Shown piece after piece: positions 17,888 to 26,875 of a stretch of DNA of 38,558 nucleotides (position 1 is its first letter; each line of letters begins with the position of its first letter). Source of the DNA: an uncultured Eubacteriales bacterium (lineage in GTDB: Bacteria > Bacillota > Clostridia > TANB77 > CAG-508); the NCBI GenBank assembly GCA_949288185.1, contig CASEIZ010000073.1, forward strand, positions 1 to 38,558, given 5' to 3'. The notes beneath the pieces were generated by a model. That model ran no database searches, had not been told where the DNA came from, and saw nothing but the letters and a program-made list of their open reading frames with translations. A program made the translations under genes and the position numbers.

Positions 17888-19588
17888 ATGAATAAAAAAA
17901 GGACAAATTATTTTGTAGCAATACTTAATTTGTTAGTAGTTATAACTATATACATAGTCTATTTTTCTACAGATTTTTTAAAATGGGGAATTATATCAAG
18001 TCCATCAGGCAGTCAAACAATTTATGATAGTGTTATCGTTAATATATTGGTACAAAATGCACAACCAATATTAGTATCTGTGTGTATGATGATAGGCATA
18101 CTGAATATTGTTTGTGCCATACAAAATAAACAAAATAAAAAAATATGCTTTTGGCAATTCATATTTGGAATTGATGCAATCATTTGGATTGTCTTAAATG
18201 TACTAAATCTTACTAATACAGATTTACAATTAGCTATTGATATCAGTGTTTATGCTGCTTTTCCAATCATATTAGCGATTAAAAATCTGATATGTATAAA
18301 AAAGAATCAACCAAAAGCTATTCAAATTGTGTCATATATTTTAACAATCATAGTGTCAGCTCTTATCATATTTGATATTATCAATCCGTATTGGAATATC
18401 ATTTGTATTATTATGCAGTTTATTTATATACATTTCCAAGACAAATATATACAAGAAAGCAAAACAAGAAGAATCGTTAATGTTATACTATATTATATCA
18501 TACAGGCAATTATTAGTATTGGCATATTTGTGATGGTGATTGGAGCTATCATTATAAATCAAGTGAATACAAATAAGATGAGTGGACAGGTAGAAGAAAT
18601 ATTAAACAATGTAGCAAATTTATCAGGAATAACAAATGAAGAACCTTATAGTGTGGTAGAAAAAGATTCAAAGTATGGTTTTATGAATGAACAGGGTGAA
18701 GAAACAATACTTTGTGATTATGATAGAGTATCCTATTTCTATAGTACAGATATTCATAATCAAAAATGTTATTTTGCATTAGCTGCAAAAGAGAATGAAT
18801 ATTATATAATTTCAAAAAATAATCAAAAAGTGAATATAAGTGATAATGTCTATTTTAGAAATATAGTAGATTATGTTGAAAATCAAATGATAAAATATAT
18901 TGAAGATGAAATGACAAATACTACCAATCATGACATAGATTATTTTTCTATAAATGCATATTCATTTGCTCTTCAAGCTCTTATAATGAGTAAAACGAGT
19001 ATAGACATACAACGTTTTCCAGAAGATACTTTTTATAATGAAATTAATTTACAAACAAATCATACTGAATCATATGAAGATTTAAAACTGTATTATGAAA
19101 ATGAAAATTTCACAATGACAATAGAGCTAATGGAAACAGATTATTCCGAATATAATATGGATACTAAATGTGAAGTAACCATCAAAAAAAATAATGGAGA
19201 AGAAAATTCGAATATAGAATATTTGCCAGGACTTAATCAATATACCCATACACTGGAGGTATTAAATGATGAATCTATTGTATATAAAACTTTAGATGAA
19301 CAGTATGGATGGTATAATCTTAATGGAGATAAGGTATCTCTTGCAAGTGGATATGAAATAAATAATATTATAAATGATATTATTATTGTAGAAAAATATG
19401 ATGAAGAAAAAAATCAAACAGAATATTATTTTTTAGATGAATCAGGAAACATTCTTTTAAAATCTTATGATGTTTTGTCTATTTTGGAAAATACATTTGT
19501 TGTAAGAAATGAAGAAAATAAGATGTTCATTTGTGATCAAAATTTAAACAACATTTCAGACGAATATGATCTTATAATGTTACCTTAA
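17888..19588 (+). CDS. Membrane protein with C-terminal WG-type repeats
   Basis: This 566-residue protein has an N-terminal half with about six membrane helices (roughly residues 8-225). A large soluble domain follows, presumably extracellular. Two WG-repeat-like motifs are visible, KYGFMNEQGEETILCDYD near residue 261 and QYGWYNLNGDKVSLASGYE near 472. Such repeats form small beta units in surface proteins, and their role is mostly unknown. ATG 17888 follows AAGGGGAG, which I preferred over 17843. The next gene starts one base after the stop. No function can be assigned. Confidence 0.75.
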   Translation: MNKKRTNYFVAILNLLVVITIYIVYFSTDFLKWGIISSPSGSQTIYDSVIVNILVQNAQPILVSVCMMIGILNIVCAIQNKQNKKICFWQFIFGIDAIIWIVLNVLNLTNTDLQLAIDISVYAAFPIILAIKNLICIKKNQPKAIQIVSYILTIIVSALIIFDIINPYWNIICIIMQFIYIHFQDKYIQESKTRRIVNVILYYIIQAIISIGIFVMVIGAIIINQVNTNKMSGQVEEILNNVANLSGITNEEPYSVVEKDSKYGFMNEQGEETILCDYDRVSYFYSTDIHNQKCYFALAAKENEYYIISKNNQKVNISDNVYFRNIVDYVENQMIKYIEDEMTNTTNHDIDYFSINAYSFALQALIMSKTSIDIQRFPEDTFYNEINLQTNHTESYEDLKLYYENENFTMTIELMETDYSEYNMDTKCEVTIKKNNGEENSNIEYLPGLNQYTHTLEVLNDESIVYKTLDEQYGWYNLNGDKVSLASGYEINNIINDIIIVEKYDEEKNQTEYYFLDESGNILLKSYDVLSILENTFVVRNEENKMFICDQNLNNISDEYDLIMLP

Positions 19589-19589
19589 C

Positions 19590-19901
19590 ATGAATCATTG
19601 GAATCAGGATTCATTAGAATCAGAATTATTTCAGGCGATTGATACGAAAAAAAATAAAGAACATAATAAAATGATTATTGTATTAAATATTGCACATCAA
19701 TGGGATGAAGTAGAAAATTTAATGAAAACACTTGATATATCAGAGTTATATCAAATTGCAAATACACCAGAAGAAGCTATGGGATACATAAAGGAAGACT
19801 TGAATAAGTTGAGATATAAAGATGGAGACAATTTTTTTTGGAGAAGAAATCCTGAAGAAGGTATAGAAAGTCAATCTGATTTAGATGATTATGCAAAATA
19901 A
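19590..19901 (+). CDS. Hypothetical small acidic protein
   Basis: A 103-residue soluble protein that I do not recognise. Its middle reads MIIVLNIAHQWDEVENLMKTL and IANTPEEAMGYIKEDLNKL, predicted helical, with a polar acidic end DLDDYAK. It starts one base after the stop of the WG-repeat protein without its own clear ribosome site, so it probably depends on translational coupling. queH follows 23 nt downstream. Length and codon use fit a real gene, but the function is unknown. Confidence 0.6.
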   Translation: MNHWNQDSLESELFQAIDTKKNKEHNKMIIVLNIAHQWDEVENLMKTLDISELYQIANTPEEAMGYIKEDLNKLRYKDGDNFFWRRNPEEGIESQSDLDDYAK

Positions 19902-19924
19902 TTGAAAAGGAGTTAAAAAGAAAA

Positions 19925-20497
19925 ATGAAATTATTATTACATACTTGTTGTGCACCATGCAGTGTATATTGTATAGACTCACTAAGAAAAGAAGACATTG
20001 AACCAACTGTATATTGGTTTAATCCGAATATTCATCCATATATGGAATATAAAGCAAGAAGAGATTGCTTAAAAGAATATACAAAAAGTATTGATGTAAA
20101 AGCGATATTTGAAGAGAATTATGGATTAGATGAATTCTGCAAACAGGTTATTGGAGATTTACAAAATCGATGTAAACAATATTGCTATCCAGTGAGATTA
20201 GAACAAACGGCAAAATATGCAAAGGAAAATGGATATACCCATTTTTCTACTACTTTATTGGTTAGTCCATATCAAAATCATGAAGCTTTAATAGAAGTGG
20301 CAAACCAAATGGCAAAAAAATATGATGTAGAATTTTTGTATAGAGATTTTCGAGTAGGTTTTAGAGAAGGGCAAGCGAAAGCAAGAGAGTTAGGACTATA
20401 TATGCAAAAATATTGTGGTTGTATTTTTTCAGAGGAAGATAGATATCAGAAGAAGATTGAGAAAGATTTAATGAAAAATAAAACGGAAAAATTATAA
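19925..20497 (+). CDS. queH: Epoxyqueuosine reductase QueH
   Basis: Carries out the last step of queuosine synthesis in tRNA, reducing epoxyqueuosine to queuosine; it is the non-cobalamin alternative to QueG. It has 190 residues, typical for the former DUF208 family. Signature cysteines are in LHTCCAPCSVYC (residues 5-16) and, near the C-terminus, KYCGCIFSEED, which bind an iron-sulfur cluster and a second metal. NPNIHPYMEYKAR and FRVGFREGQAKA are also conserved. The ATG follows AAAGGAG. A bidirectional terminator follows at 20515. Confidence 0.93.
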   Translation: MKLLLHTCCAPCSVYCIDSLRKEDIEPTVYWFNPNIHPYMEYKARRDCLKEYTKSIDVKAIFEENYGLDEFCKQVIGDLQNRCKQYCYPVRLEQTAKYAKENGYTHFSTTLLVSPYQNHEALIEVANQMAKKYDVEFLYRDFRVGFREGQAKARELGLYMQKYCGCIFSEEDRYQKKIEKDLMKNKTEKL

Positions 20498-20514
20498 GGA
20501 AAATAAAATAAACG

Positions 20515-20554
20515 AAAACTCCCTTAATAGAAAATACTATTAAGGGAGTTTTTT
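20515..20554. terminator. Bidirectional intrinsic terminator between queH and the PfkB kinase
   Basis: AAAACTCCCTTAATAG and CTATTAAGGGAGTTTT form a perfect 16-bp stem with a 6-nt loop, followed by T-rich sequence on the plus strand and on the complement. It serves the convergent genes. Confidence 0.92.
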
Positions 20555-20587
20555 AGTTTTTGACATGTGTCGTAAGAGTAGATATGA

Positions 20588-21490
20588 TTATTTTCTACTA
20601 CCAACTTGTGCAATAATATCTCTAGAAGACTTATTGGCAAGTTCAAATGTTTTATCTATAAAGGTTTTATCAATTTTTTCACAATAAGCATATTCTCTAA
20701 TGACAGTAGAAAAGAAAGCATCTCCTGCACCAGAGGTATCAACTGCATCTACAATAATAGAAGGTGTTTTATCAATTATCTGTAATTCGTTGTTCTCTTT
20801 GTACAAGAATTTAGCACCTTTTTTTCCATTAGTTATCACAAGCAAATCTAAATTCATCATGTTAAAAAATTCAACTTCATCTTTTATTTTAAATTTCTTA
20901 AATAAATAATCACAAATTACATGATTTAATTGCATCAGATTAGCTTGTCTAAAGAAATTAATTAAATATTGATTTGTATAATATTCAATAAATTCTTCTG
21001 CACCAACATCTAAACATACTTTTTTATTATCGATTTTTTGTAAAAATTCATAATTAATATTTTCAAATTTATCTAAAATAATGTAAACTTCTTTATCTTT
21101 AAAATCTTCAGGAATGTCTAATGGTAAATTATCAGAAAAATGCATCGTGCTTTTATTGGTAATCGGAGAATACCAAGTATGAATAACATCATTATCATCA
21201 AGAGAAGAGGATGCTGGAAGTAAAATATTCATGACATCTGTTCTGATGGTGTCATCTATTAAAACATTGTCTGTATTAACACCGGCACGTTTTAAAGAAT
21301 CAAGTGCGATTTTTCCTTCTTCATCGTTCCCACAACTTCCAAAGGCATAGCAAGTTTCTCCCATTAAACTTAAATTATATAAATCATTCCAATTGCAACC
21401 GCCACCATCTTGTTTTACAAGATTAAATTCAGAATCGTATATTTTGTCTAATATAATATCTGCATGAGATATAAAGATTTTATTGCTCAT
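20588..21490 (-). CDS. PfkB-family carbohydrate kinase
   Basis: A ribokinase-like sugar kinase of 300 residues. The N-terminal block includes GGGCNWNDLYNLSLMG and GSCGNDEEGKIALDSLKRAG, the substrate-binding region. The C-terminal signature DAVDTSGAGDAFFSTVIREY contains the catalytic Asp and the anion hole. An unusual feature is the long segment between about 150 and 215. The substrate cannot be told; fructosamine-type and fructose kinases are the closest in feel. The start ATG 21490 has AAGGAGG upstream. The gene is alone on this strand, facing queH and divergent from the deformylase-HAD gene. Confidence 0.85.
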   Translation of the reverse strand: MSNKIFISHADIILDKIYDSEFNLVKQDGGGCNWNDLYNLSLMGETCYAFGSCGNDEEGKIALDSLKRAGVNTDNVLIDDTIRTDVMNILLPASSSLDDNDVIHTWYSPITNKSTMHFSDNLPLDIPEDFKDKEVYIILDKFENINYEFLQKIDNKKVCLDVGAEEFIEYYTNQYLINFFRQANLMQLNHVICDYLFKKFKIKDEVEFFNMMNLDLLVITNGKKGAKFLYKENNELQIIDKTPSIIVDAVDTSGAGDAFFSTVIREYAYCEKIDKTFIDKTFELANKSSRDIIAQVGSRK

Positions 21491-21570
21491 AAAAAGGAAC
21501 CTCCTTACATATCAATTATAAGCCAAGTATATGATAAAATAGGAAAGATGTCAATAAAAGGTTTACATTT

Positions 21571-21792
21571 AAGCTTCGGGATTTTTCACAAGTGTGGTAC
21601 TATACATTTTTTTTATGATTTCCTCGGCTTGCTTCATAGATTATAACTTCTAATTTTTTAATAAGTGAGCCTCTCGCTGATCGCGCTTCCTCACTTATTA
21701 AAAATTAAGAATTTATACATCTATTCCACGGCACATTCGTCAATACTTAAAAAATAATGTATAGTACCACACTTGTAAAAATACCGAAGCTT
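21571..21792. mobile_element. MITE-like 222-bp palindromic element
   Basis: Terminal inverted repeats of 44 nt (21571-21614 and 21749-21792) begin with AAGCTTCGG and match apart from one substitution, one extra C and the A/T-run ends. Between them is a second hairpin whose arms contain TAATAAGTGAG and CTCACTTATTA (about 21652-21706). The 11-bp AAAGGTTTACA occurs on both sides (21557-21567 and 21798-21808) in direct orientation and may be a target duplication. No gene is inside. It fills most of the 395-bp space between the divergent kinase and deformylase-HAD genes. Confidence 0.7.
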
Positions 21793-21885
21793 GAAAGAAA
21801 GGTTTACAAAAAAAGTAGACAATGTGTTAAAAGTATGATAAAATTTTGTAGGAAACGTATTTTATATAAAAGGAGAAAAAATAAA

Positions 21886-23574
21886 ATGGAAAAATCAAAA
21901 GTTTTAAAATATGTAAATCCAGAAGATAAAGAAATTTTAAGAAAACATTCAGAAGAAATCGATATGACAAGTGAAGAAGGAAAAGAAGAAGCAAGAGCGC
22001 TTGCAATGGTTTTAATGGAAGAGGTAGAGAGGCAAAATGGAGCTGCTGGATTTTCAGCGCCACAATTAGGAAATTTAAAGAGGATAATGGCAATCAAGAC
22101 TTTCCAAGATAGAGAGACACAACTAATTTTGGTTAATCCAGAAATAATAGATATGCAAGGTGTTTCAAAGGAAGAAGAAGGTTGTTTTTCCATAGATTAT
22201 GATCATCACTATTATTGGACATTTAAAGATAGACCATTTAGAATTACAGTAAAGGCGCAAGATTTAGATGGGAATGAATTAACCATCCCTTTTTCTGTGG
22301 CAGATTCTATGATATTTATGCATGAATATGAGCATTTTTTTGGAGAATTAATCATAGACAATCTAGAAGAAAAATTGGATATTGTGAAAGCAGAAGCAGG
22401 AAAAACGGGAATTAGAACAAAAGAAGGCCTAACACAAGAGCAAATAGATAGATTTGTAGTAGAACTTCCAACAGAAGAAGAGAAGTATAAATGGAAAAGA
22501 GAACATCCTGAGCGTAAACGTGAAGTAAAAGATAGAGGAATGATTGATCATAAAGATTATATTGTTTTTTCAGATAAAGATGGAACATTAGACTTAGAAA
22601 CAGAAGAAGGATGTAAAACTTTAGCAGAAGCGATTACCTTAATAGAAGGAAAAAGCAATGGACTATTTGTTATTACAACAGCAAGACCAGCTGGAGAAAT
22701 TGTAAAAATTTTAGAGGATAAAGGAATACCTGTACCAAAATACATTATAGGAGATAATGGATTTATCTATAATACGATTGATGAAACTTATGTAACAGAA
22801 GAAAGGTTACCAAAAGAGGAAATGTTAGATTTAATTAATGACATGGTAACCAGTGGAAAAGCAGGTAAAGATGAAATAGAGTTTAGTACAGGAGATGTTG
22901 TTATATTACAAGATTGTCCATATACTGCAAAATCAAAAGCATATGAAAGAAAACTGGGAACAAGGATTTTTTCACAAGACGTTGTTCAGAGTTTATCAGA
23001 TACAGAAAAAGAAATTTTAAGTTTGTCACTTAGAGTTTCATCTGTACAGGCAGTGGAAGAAATAAGAGAATATATAGAAAACAATCATTTAAAAGTACAA
23101 TTAAATTATCAATCACTAGATGATGGCAATTATTCAGTAGACTTAGCACCTAGTGGAATTCATAAGGCAACATCTGTATTGAAACTTTCTCAATTGGCAA
23201 TAAATGGAGATAAAAAAAGAGAAGATATACGAGGAAAATTTACAACCATCGGTGATGGAACAAATGACATTACAATGCTTACAGCAGCATATGCTCATGG
23301 AGAAAATGCAGTAATAGCAGACAAGGATTCTGAAGAAAGTAAAGAATTGAAAGCAGAACTTGAAAATGCTATAAAACCATATGAAGGTTTTAAAACAGGA
23401 GAATTAGTAGAGTTAGATGGACCAGCAAATGACTATATATTAGCTTTAGCAAAAGAAAAAGCAGAAAAATTAGCAAGTAAAGCAATGAGAAGAGCAGTAG
23501 GAATGGTAGCAGAAAATGGAGAAATTCCTTCAGCAGAAAAAGGAAGTCCAACCAAAACAGAAAAATCAAAGTAA
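21886..23574 (+). CDS. Peptide deformylase-like / HAD phosphatase fusion protein
   Basis: A 562-residue two-domain protein. Residues about 1-170 are a peptide deformylase fold with all metal motifs: GFSAPQ (55-60, motif 1), EEGCFS with Cys100 (motif 2) and HEYEH (146-150; two His ligands and the Glu base). Residues about 222-530 are a Cof-type HAD hydrolase with FSDKDGT (nucleophile Asp230, Asp232), TTARPAGEIV, GDNGFIYN and GDGTNDITMLTAA (about 456), so both domains look catalytically competent. A short linker rich in charged residues joins them. I chose ATG 21886, which follows AAGGAG; the frame's earlier ATG at 21757 is inside the MITE arm. A small paralogous protein follows. The substrate is unknown. 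Confidence 0.82.
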   Translation: MEKSKVLKYVNPEDKEILRKHSEEIDMTSEEGKEEARALAMVLMEEVERQNGAAGFSAPQLGNLKRIMAIKTFQDRETQLILVNPEIIDMQGVSKEEEGCFSIDYDHHYYWTFKDRPFRITVKAQDLDGNELTIPFSVADSMIFMHEYEHFFGELIIDNLEEKLDIVKAEAGKTGIRTKEGLTQEQIDRFVVELPTEEEKYKWKREHPERKREVKDRGMIDHKDYIVFSDKDGTLDLETEEGCKTLAEAITLIEGKSNGLFVITTARPAGEIVKILEDKGIPVPKYIIGDNGFIYNTIDETYVTEERLPKEEMLDLINDMVTSGKAGKDEIEFSTGDVVILQDCPYTAKSKAYERKLGTRIFSQDVVQSLSDTEKEILSLSLRVSSVQAVEEIREYIENNHLKVQLNYQSLDDGNYSVDLAPSGIHKATSVLKLSQLAINGDKKREDIRGKFTTIGDGTNDITMLTAAYAHGENAVIADKDSEESKELKAELENAIKPYEGFKTGELVELDGPANDYILALAKEKAEKLASKAMRRAVGMVAENGEIPSAEKGSPTKTEKSK

Positions 23575-23657
23575 AGGTAGTGTAAAGTAATCTATGAAAA
23601 AATAGAATATGAAACATTATCCGGAAAATGTAAAAAAGTAAATAAGGGAGATATAAA

Positions 23658-23999
23658 ATGAAAGATTTATATCATTTACATCCAAAAGCATATACAGAAG
23701 GTTATCAAATATTAGATATGTTGCCACAAGAAAGTAAAGACAAAATTCCAGAAAAAATATGGGATTTTATAAAGAAAAATATGGATGTAAATCATGAAGT
23801 TACATTTGAAGATATTTATAAAAATAATTTGTTAGAAGATACCAATATATTACTTGCAATTATATATAAACAGTATCTTGCGACAGAAGAAGAGAAAAAA
23901 ATTATCAAAGCGAAAGAGGATATTGTAAAAAGGCGAAAAGAAAAAGAAGCTTATGAAAAATATAATCCAAATGATATATTTAAAAGACATAAAAAGTAA
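23658..23999 (+). CDS. Small paralogous protein P2 of the three-member local family
   Basis: This 113-residue soluble helical protein of unknown function is related to the products at 7095 and 26441. Shared blocks are HPKAYTEGYQILDMLP (compare FPKAYKEVIEILKHFP), KDKIPEKIWDF, LLEDTNILLAIIYKQY and KYNPNDIFKRHKK. It lacks the C-terminal basic tail of the other two. The ATG follows AAGGGAG. It lies 83 nt after the deformylase-HAD gene and is closed by a terminator at 24034, so the two probably form an operon. Confidence 0.75.
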   Translation: MKDLYHLHPKAYTEGYQILDMLPQESKDKIPEKIWDFIKKNMDVNHEVTFEDIYKNNLLEDTNILLAIIYKQYLATEEEKKIIKAKEDIVKRRKEKEAYEKYNPNDIFKRHKK

Positions 24000-24033
24000 T
24001 CATGTAAAAATTATTTATGAAGGTAAGACGAAT

Positions 24034-24080
24034 AAAAAATACAAGGGGTTAGCTGTAAAGTTTAAAACCTTGTATTTTTT
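24034..24080 (+). terminator. Intrinsic terminator after P2
   Basis: AAAAAATACAAGG pairs with CCTTGTATTTTTT (13 bp), a 21-nt loop and T-run. It closes the deformylase-HAD/P2 unit. Confidence 0.8.
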
Positions 24081-24144
24081 TAATAATATTATGAATTTGT
24101 AGAAATATTTTATGAAATATGATATAGTATTTTTGATTCAATTC

Positions 24145-24167
24145 GGGATTTTGGGGACGGACTCAAA
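24145..24167 (+). repeat. GGGACGGACTC repeat, copy 2
   Basis: Identical over 23 nt to 12173-12195, 27 nt before the GT-C gene. It may be a remnant of a related element. Confidence 0.6.
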
Positions 24168-24194
24168 AGGATAAAAAGAATATAGGAGAAAAGA

Positions 24195-25652
24195 ATGAAG
24201 GAAAAAGTAATAGGATTTATCCATTCAAAGAAAATAATCTTAATTGGTTTTGTATTAATGGCTATCATTTTTGCAGTACCATCTATTCAGTATTTATTAG
24301 AAAATGGAACAATATTAAATTTTAATGAATATTTTAAATTTTGTTTAGATGATAGTAATCAAGTGGAACAAACTATCATATATTTAATGCTATTAACAGG
24401 ATTAACTATATGCTATTTTTTAATTGTGAAACATAGAGAAAACTTATTTAAAAATAATAAGCAGATGTATATGTATATAGCGATTATTTCACTAATCTTT
24501 GTAGTAGTTGTACCATTTTTGAGTTCAGATGTGTTTTACTATTTAGGTGTAGGAAGATTAGATAGTGCATATGGACAAAATCCATATTATGTGACAATCA
24601 AAGACTTTGTGGAAAGTGAAGATAATAGCCAATATTTAGAGCAAGATACAGTATTAGCAAAGGGATATGAAAATGATTGGGGAAGTACAACAGTTGTATA
24701 TGGACCTGTGTGGACACTTGTTTGTAAGATTGTAGCAGGCATTTCCTTTGGGAATATTGATATCGGATTATTGGTATTCAAATTATTGAACATGGCAATT
24801 CATCTAGTGAATTGTTATCTTATCTATCAATTGACAGGAAAGAAATTATTTGTATTACTATATGGATTAAATCCGTATATGTTTATAGAAGGGATAGCAA
24901 ATGTACATAATGATATATATGTTGTGACATGTATATTAGCTTCTTTATATTTCTTATTAAAAAAGAAAAATATCATTGTTAGTATTGTATTTTTAGCATT
25001 GGCTACTGCAATAAAATATTTTGCAATTTTATTATTACCATTTATCATTATATATTATTTTAGAGACAAAAAACCTTGGGAGAGATTGAAGAATTGTTTT
25101 TTATATGGTATGCTATTTGTATTTATAGTAGCAATTACTTATTTGTTATACATACAAGATATACAAGTATTAAGTGGAATCATGACACAACAAGGGAAAT
25201 TTACGAAAAACTTTTATATTATACTAATGGAATATTTTGATATACCAGATTTGGTTTCTAATGTAAATATGATATTCCTCATCTCATTTATCATTATCTA
25301 TTTCTTTACCTGTTTGACATTATTATATAAAAAACAGATAACATTTAGAGAAGAAATAAGAAAAGCAGAATATTTTTTAGTAGTATTTCTATTTTTATTA
25401 ATTACCAATTTTCAACCATGGTATATTATGTGGTTATTTCCATTAATAATGTGGCAAAAGAAAAAAATGTTACAATTCGTTGTGCAAATCGCATTAATCA
25501 GTCAATTTGCCAATAGTGTTTTCTTAATCAATGGAGAGGGTTGGAGAAATGGAACACCATTTACATTTTTCATGTTGTTAGGGATTTTTGTATGTTTGAA
25601 TTTAATGTCGCATAGACAAACGAACTCTATGAGACAAAAAAATGTCGCATAG
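24195..25652 (+). CDS. Polytopic GT-C type glycosyltransferase (mannosyltransferase-like)
   Basis: A membrane protein of 485 residues with about eleven hydrophobic helices. The first extracytoplasmic region has VPFLSSDVFYYLGVGRLDS and YGQNPYYV, then a loop ending in VVYGPVWT; acidic residues after the first helix and the YGP motif are typical of polyprenol-phosphate-dependent GT-C enzymes. LNPYMFIEGIANVHND and NFQPWYIMWLFPL are further conserved blocks. It probably adds a sugar to a surface polymer or lipid. The native sequence ends near FVCLNL; the last 15 residues, from MSHRQTN on, are encoded by the B4 repeats, which also supply the TAG stop. ATG 24195 follows AGGAGAAAAG. Confidence 0.8.
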   Translation: MKEKVIGFIHSKKIILIGFVLMAIIFAVPSIQYLLENGTILNFNEYFKFCLDDSNQVEQTIIYLMLLTGLTICYFLIVKHRENLFKNNKQMYMYIAIISLIFVVVVPFLSSDVFYYLGVGRLDSAYGQNPYYVTIKDFVESEDNSQYLEQDTVLAKGYENDWGSTTVVYGPVWTLVCKIVAGISFGNIDIGLLVFKLLNMAIHLVNCYLIYQLTGKKLFVLLYGLNPYMFIEGIANVHNDIYVVTCILASLYFLLKKKNIIVSIVFLALATAIKYFAILLLPFIIIYYFRDKKPWERLKNCFLYGMLFVFIVAITYLLYIQDIQVLSGIMTQQGKFTKNFYIILMEYFDIPDLVSNVNMIFLISFIIIYFFTCLTLLYKKQITFREEIRKAEYFLVVFLFLLITNFQPWYIMWLFPLIMWQKKKMLQFVVQIALISQFANSVFLINGEGWRNGTPFTFFMLLGIFVCLNLMSHRQTNSMRQKNVA

Positions 25653-25673
25653 ACAAACGATCCCAATGCGACA
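25604..25673 (-). repeat. Subfamily B tandem pair (B4), left copy of a 70-bp direct repeat
   Basis: Units at 25606-25636 (TGTCTCAT type on the minus strand) and 25643-25673 (TGTCGCAT type) are separated by six A. The whole 70 bp is identical to 26876-26945. It overlaps the end of the GT-C gene. Confidence 0.92.
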
Positions 25674-25691
25674 AAAGAATAGGAGTTTTAA

Positions 25692-26420
25692 ATGATTTTA
25701 GCAGGAATAACAGGAAAATCTGGAAGTGGAAAATCATATTTTGCCAAAAAGCTAGCAGAAAGCATAGATAAAAGCAGTGTCATTTCTATTGATCATATTT
25801 TTTCTGGATTGATGAACAATGAACAAGTTATCGATAGAATTGTAAAAGAATATGGACAGAGCATATTAAAAGACGGAGAAATTGATTTAGATATTATATT
25901 AAATAATAAAGAAATATTTTCAAAGATTTATGAAATAATAGGAAAAGATATAGAAGCTGAAGTTGATAAAGAACTCAAAGAAAGAGAAAAAAGCGGAGAG
26001 AAGGCTTGTATTATGGAGTGGTGGGGACTACCTAATACAGATTTGATAAATCAATGTGATTGTTCTATATATATGCAAGCAAATTCAACAGAAAGACTAA
26101 CAGCATTAAAAAAGAGGGAAACATATATGACACAAGAAAGTATGAATGAAAGAGATAATGTATTAGGAGCGGATTATGCTAGTAAAGAATATGATTTAGT
26201 GATACAAAATGATTATGAAGAAAAGACGATTGCAAAAGTGATAGACTTAGTAAAAGAGCAAATAAAACTAAAAAGATTTTCAGTTGAAGAATTAGCAACA
26301 TTTAAGGATAGAGCTATTGTAGGGAAGAACAGAGCACTAAACAAAATAGAACAAAGTAAAAAAGTAGAAGATAGAAATAAACAGAATGAGGGAAAAGAAC
26401 AAACAGAAGAAGAAAAGTAA
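25692..26420 (+). CDS. CoaE-like P-loop kinase with C-terminal extension
   Basis: This 242-residue protein begins with the P-loop GITGKSGSGKSYFAKKLAES. Its middle follows the dephospho-CoA kinase pattern: YGQSILKDGEIDLDIILNNK, VDKELKEREKSG, then RLTALKKRETYMTQESMNER (lid-like region). CoaE adds phosphate to dephospho-CoA, but here the usual GG-IGSGKS and other blocks are altered, and a charged C-terminal tail of about 45 residues is added. It may be a divergent nucleotide or nucleoside kinase. ATG 25692 follows TAGGAG. It is followed by paralogue P3, and both are bracketed by identical 70-bp repeats. Confidence 0.65.
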   Translation: MILAGITGKSGSGKSYFAKKLAESIDKSSVISIDHIFSGLMNNEQVIDRIVKEYGQSILKDGEIDLDIILNNKEIFSKIYEIIGKDIEAEVDKELKEREKSGEKACIMEWWGLPNTDLINQCDCSIYMQANSTERLTALKKRETYMTQESMNERDNVLGADYASKEYDLVIQNDYEEKTIAKVIDLVKEQIKLKRFSVEELATFKDRAIVGKNRALNKIEQSKKVEDRNKQNEGKEQTEEEK

Positions 26421-26440
26421 ATATATAAGTGGAGGAAAAA

Positions 26441-26872
26441 ATGGAAGATAATTTTCCTAAAGCATATAAGGAAGTAATTGAAATATTAAAACATTTTCCT
26501 AAAAGAGATATCAACAAAATACCACAAAAATGGATAGACTTGTTAAATAGAAAAATGGATAAATCATATGAATTTCAAGTAGATATCAATAAATCACTTG
26601 AAGAACAAGATTTACTTGAGGAAACGAAAGATATTCTGGCTAATCTTTATAGAGATTATTTTGCAGATGAAAAAGAAAAAGCAAACATAAGGGAAAAAGA
26701 GAAACAAGAAATAGAACAAATAGAAAAAGAAAAAAGGGAAAAATATCCTGTTGATGTATTTAAAGAAAGAAAATATATTCCTAATATAAAAACAACAGAA
26801 GTGATTGTAAAAAAACAAAGTAGATTAATAAGAATAAAGAATTTTATCAAAAAAATACTACATATAGATTGA
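26441..26872 (+). CDS. Small paralogous protein P3 of the three-member local family
   Basis: This 143-residue soluble helical protein of unknown function is related to those at 7095 and 23658. The N-terminus is FPKAYKEVIEILKHFP, followed by NKIPQKWIDLL, LEETKDILANLYRDYF, a long charged helix, KYPVDVFKERK and the basic tail FIKKILHID. ATG 26441 with GGAGG 5 nt upstream is preferred to GTG 26429. It follows the CoaE-like kinase by 20 nt in one operon. The stop codon is 5 nt before the B5 repeats. Confidence 0.75.
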   Translation: MEDNFPKAYKEVIEILKHFPKRDINKIPQKWIDLLNRKMDKSYEFQVDINKSLEEQDLLEETKDILANLYRDYFADEKEKANIREKEKQEIEQIEKEKREKYPVDVFKERKYIPNIKTTEVIVKKQSRLIRIKNFIKKILHID

Positions 26873-26875
26873 TAA

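Noticed and set aside
21757-21885. N-terminal extension of the deformylase-HAD protein
   Set aside because: It starts inside the MITE arm; the AAGGAG site supports ATG 21886.
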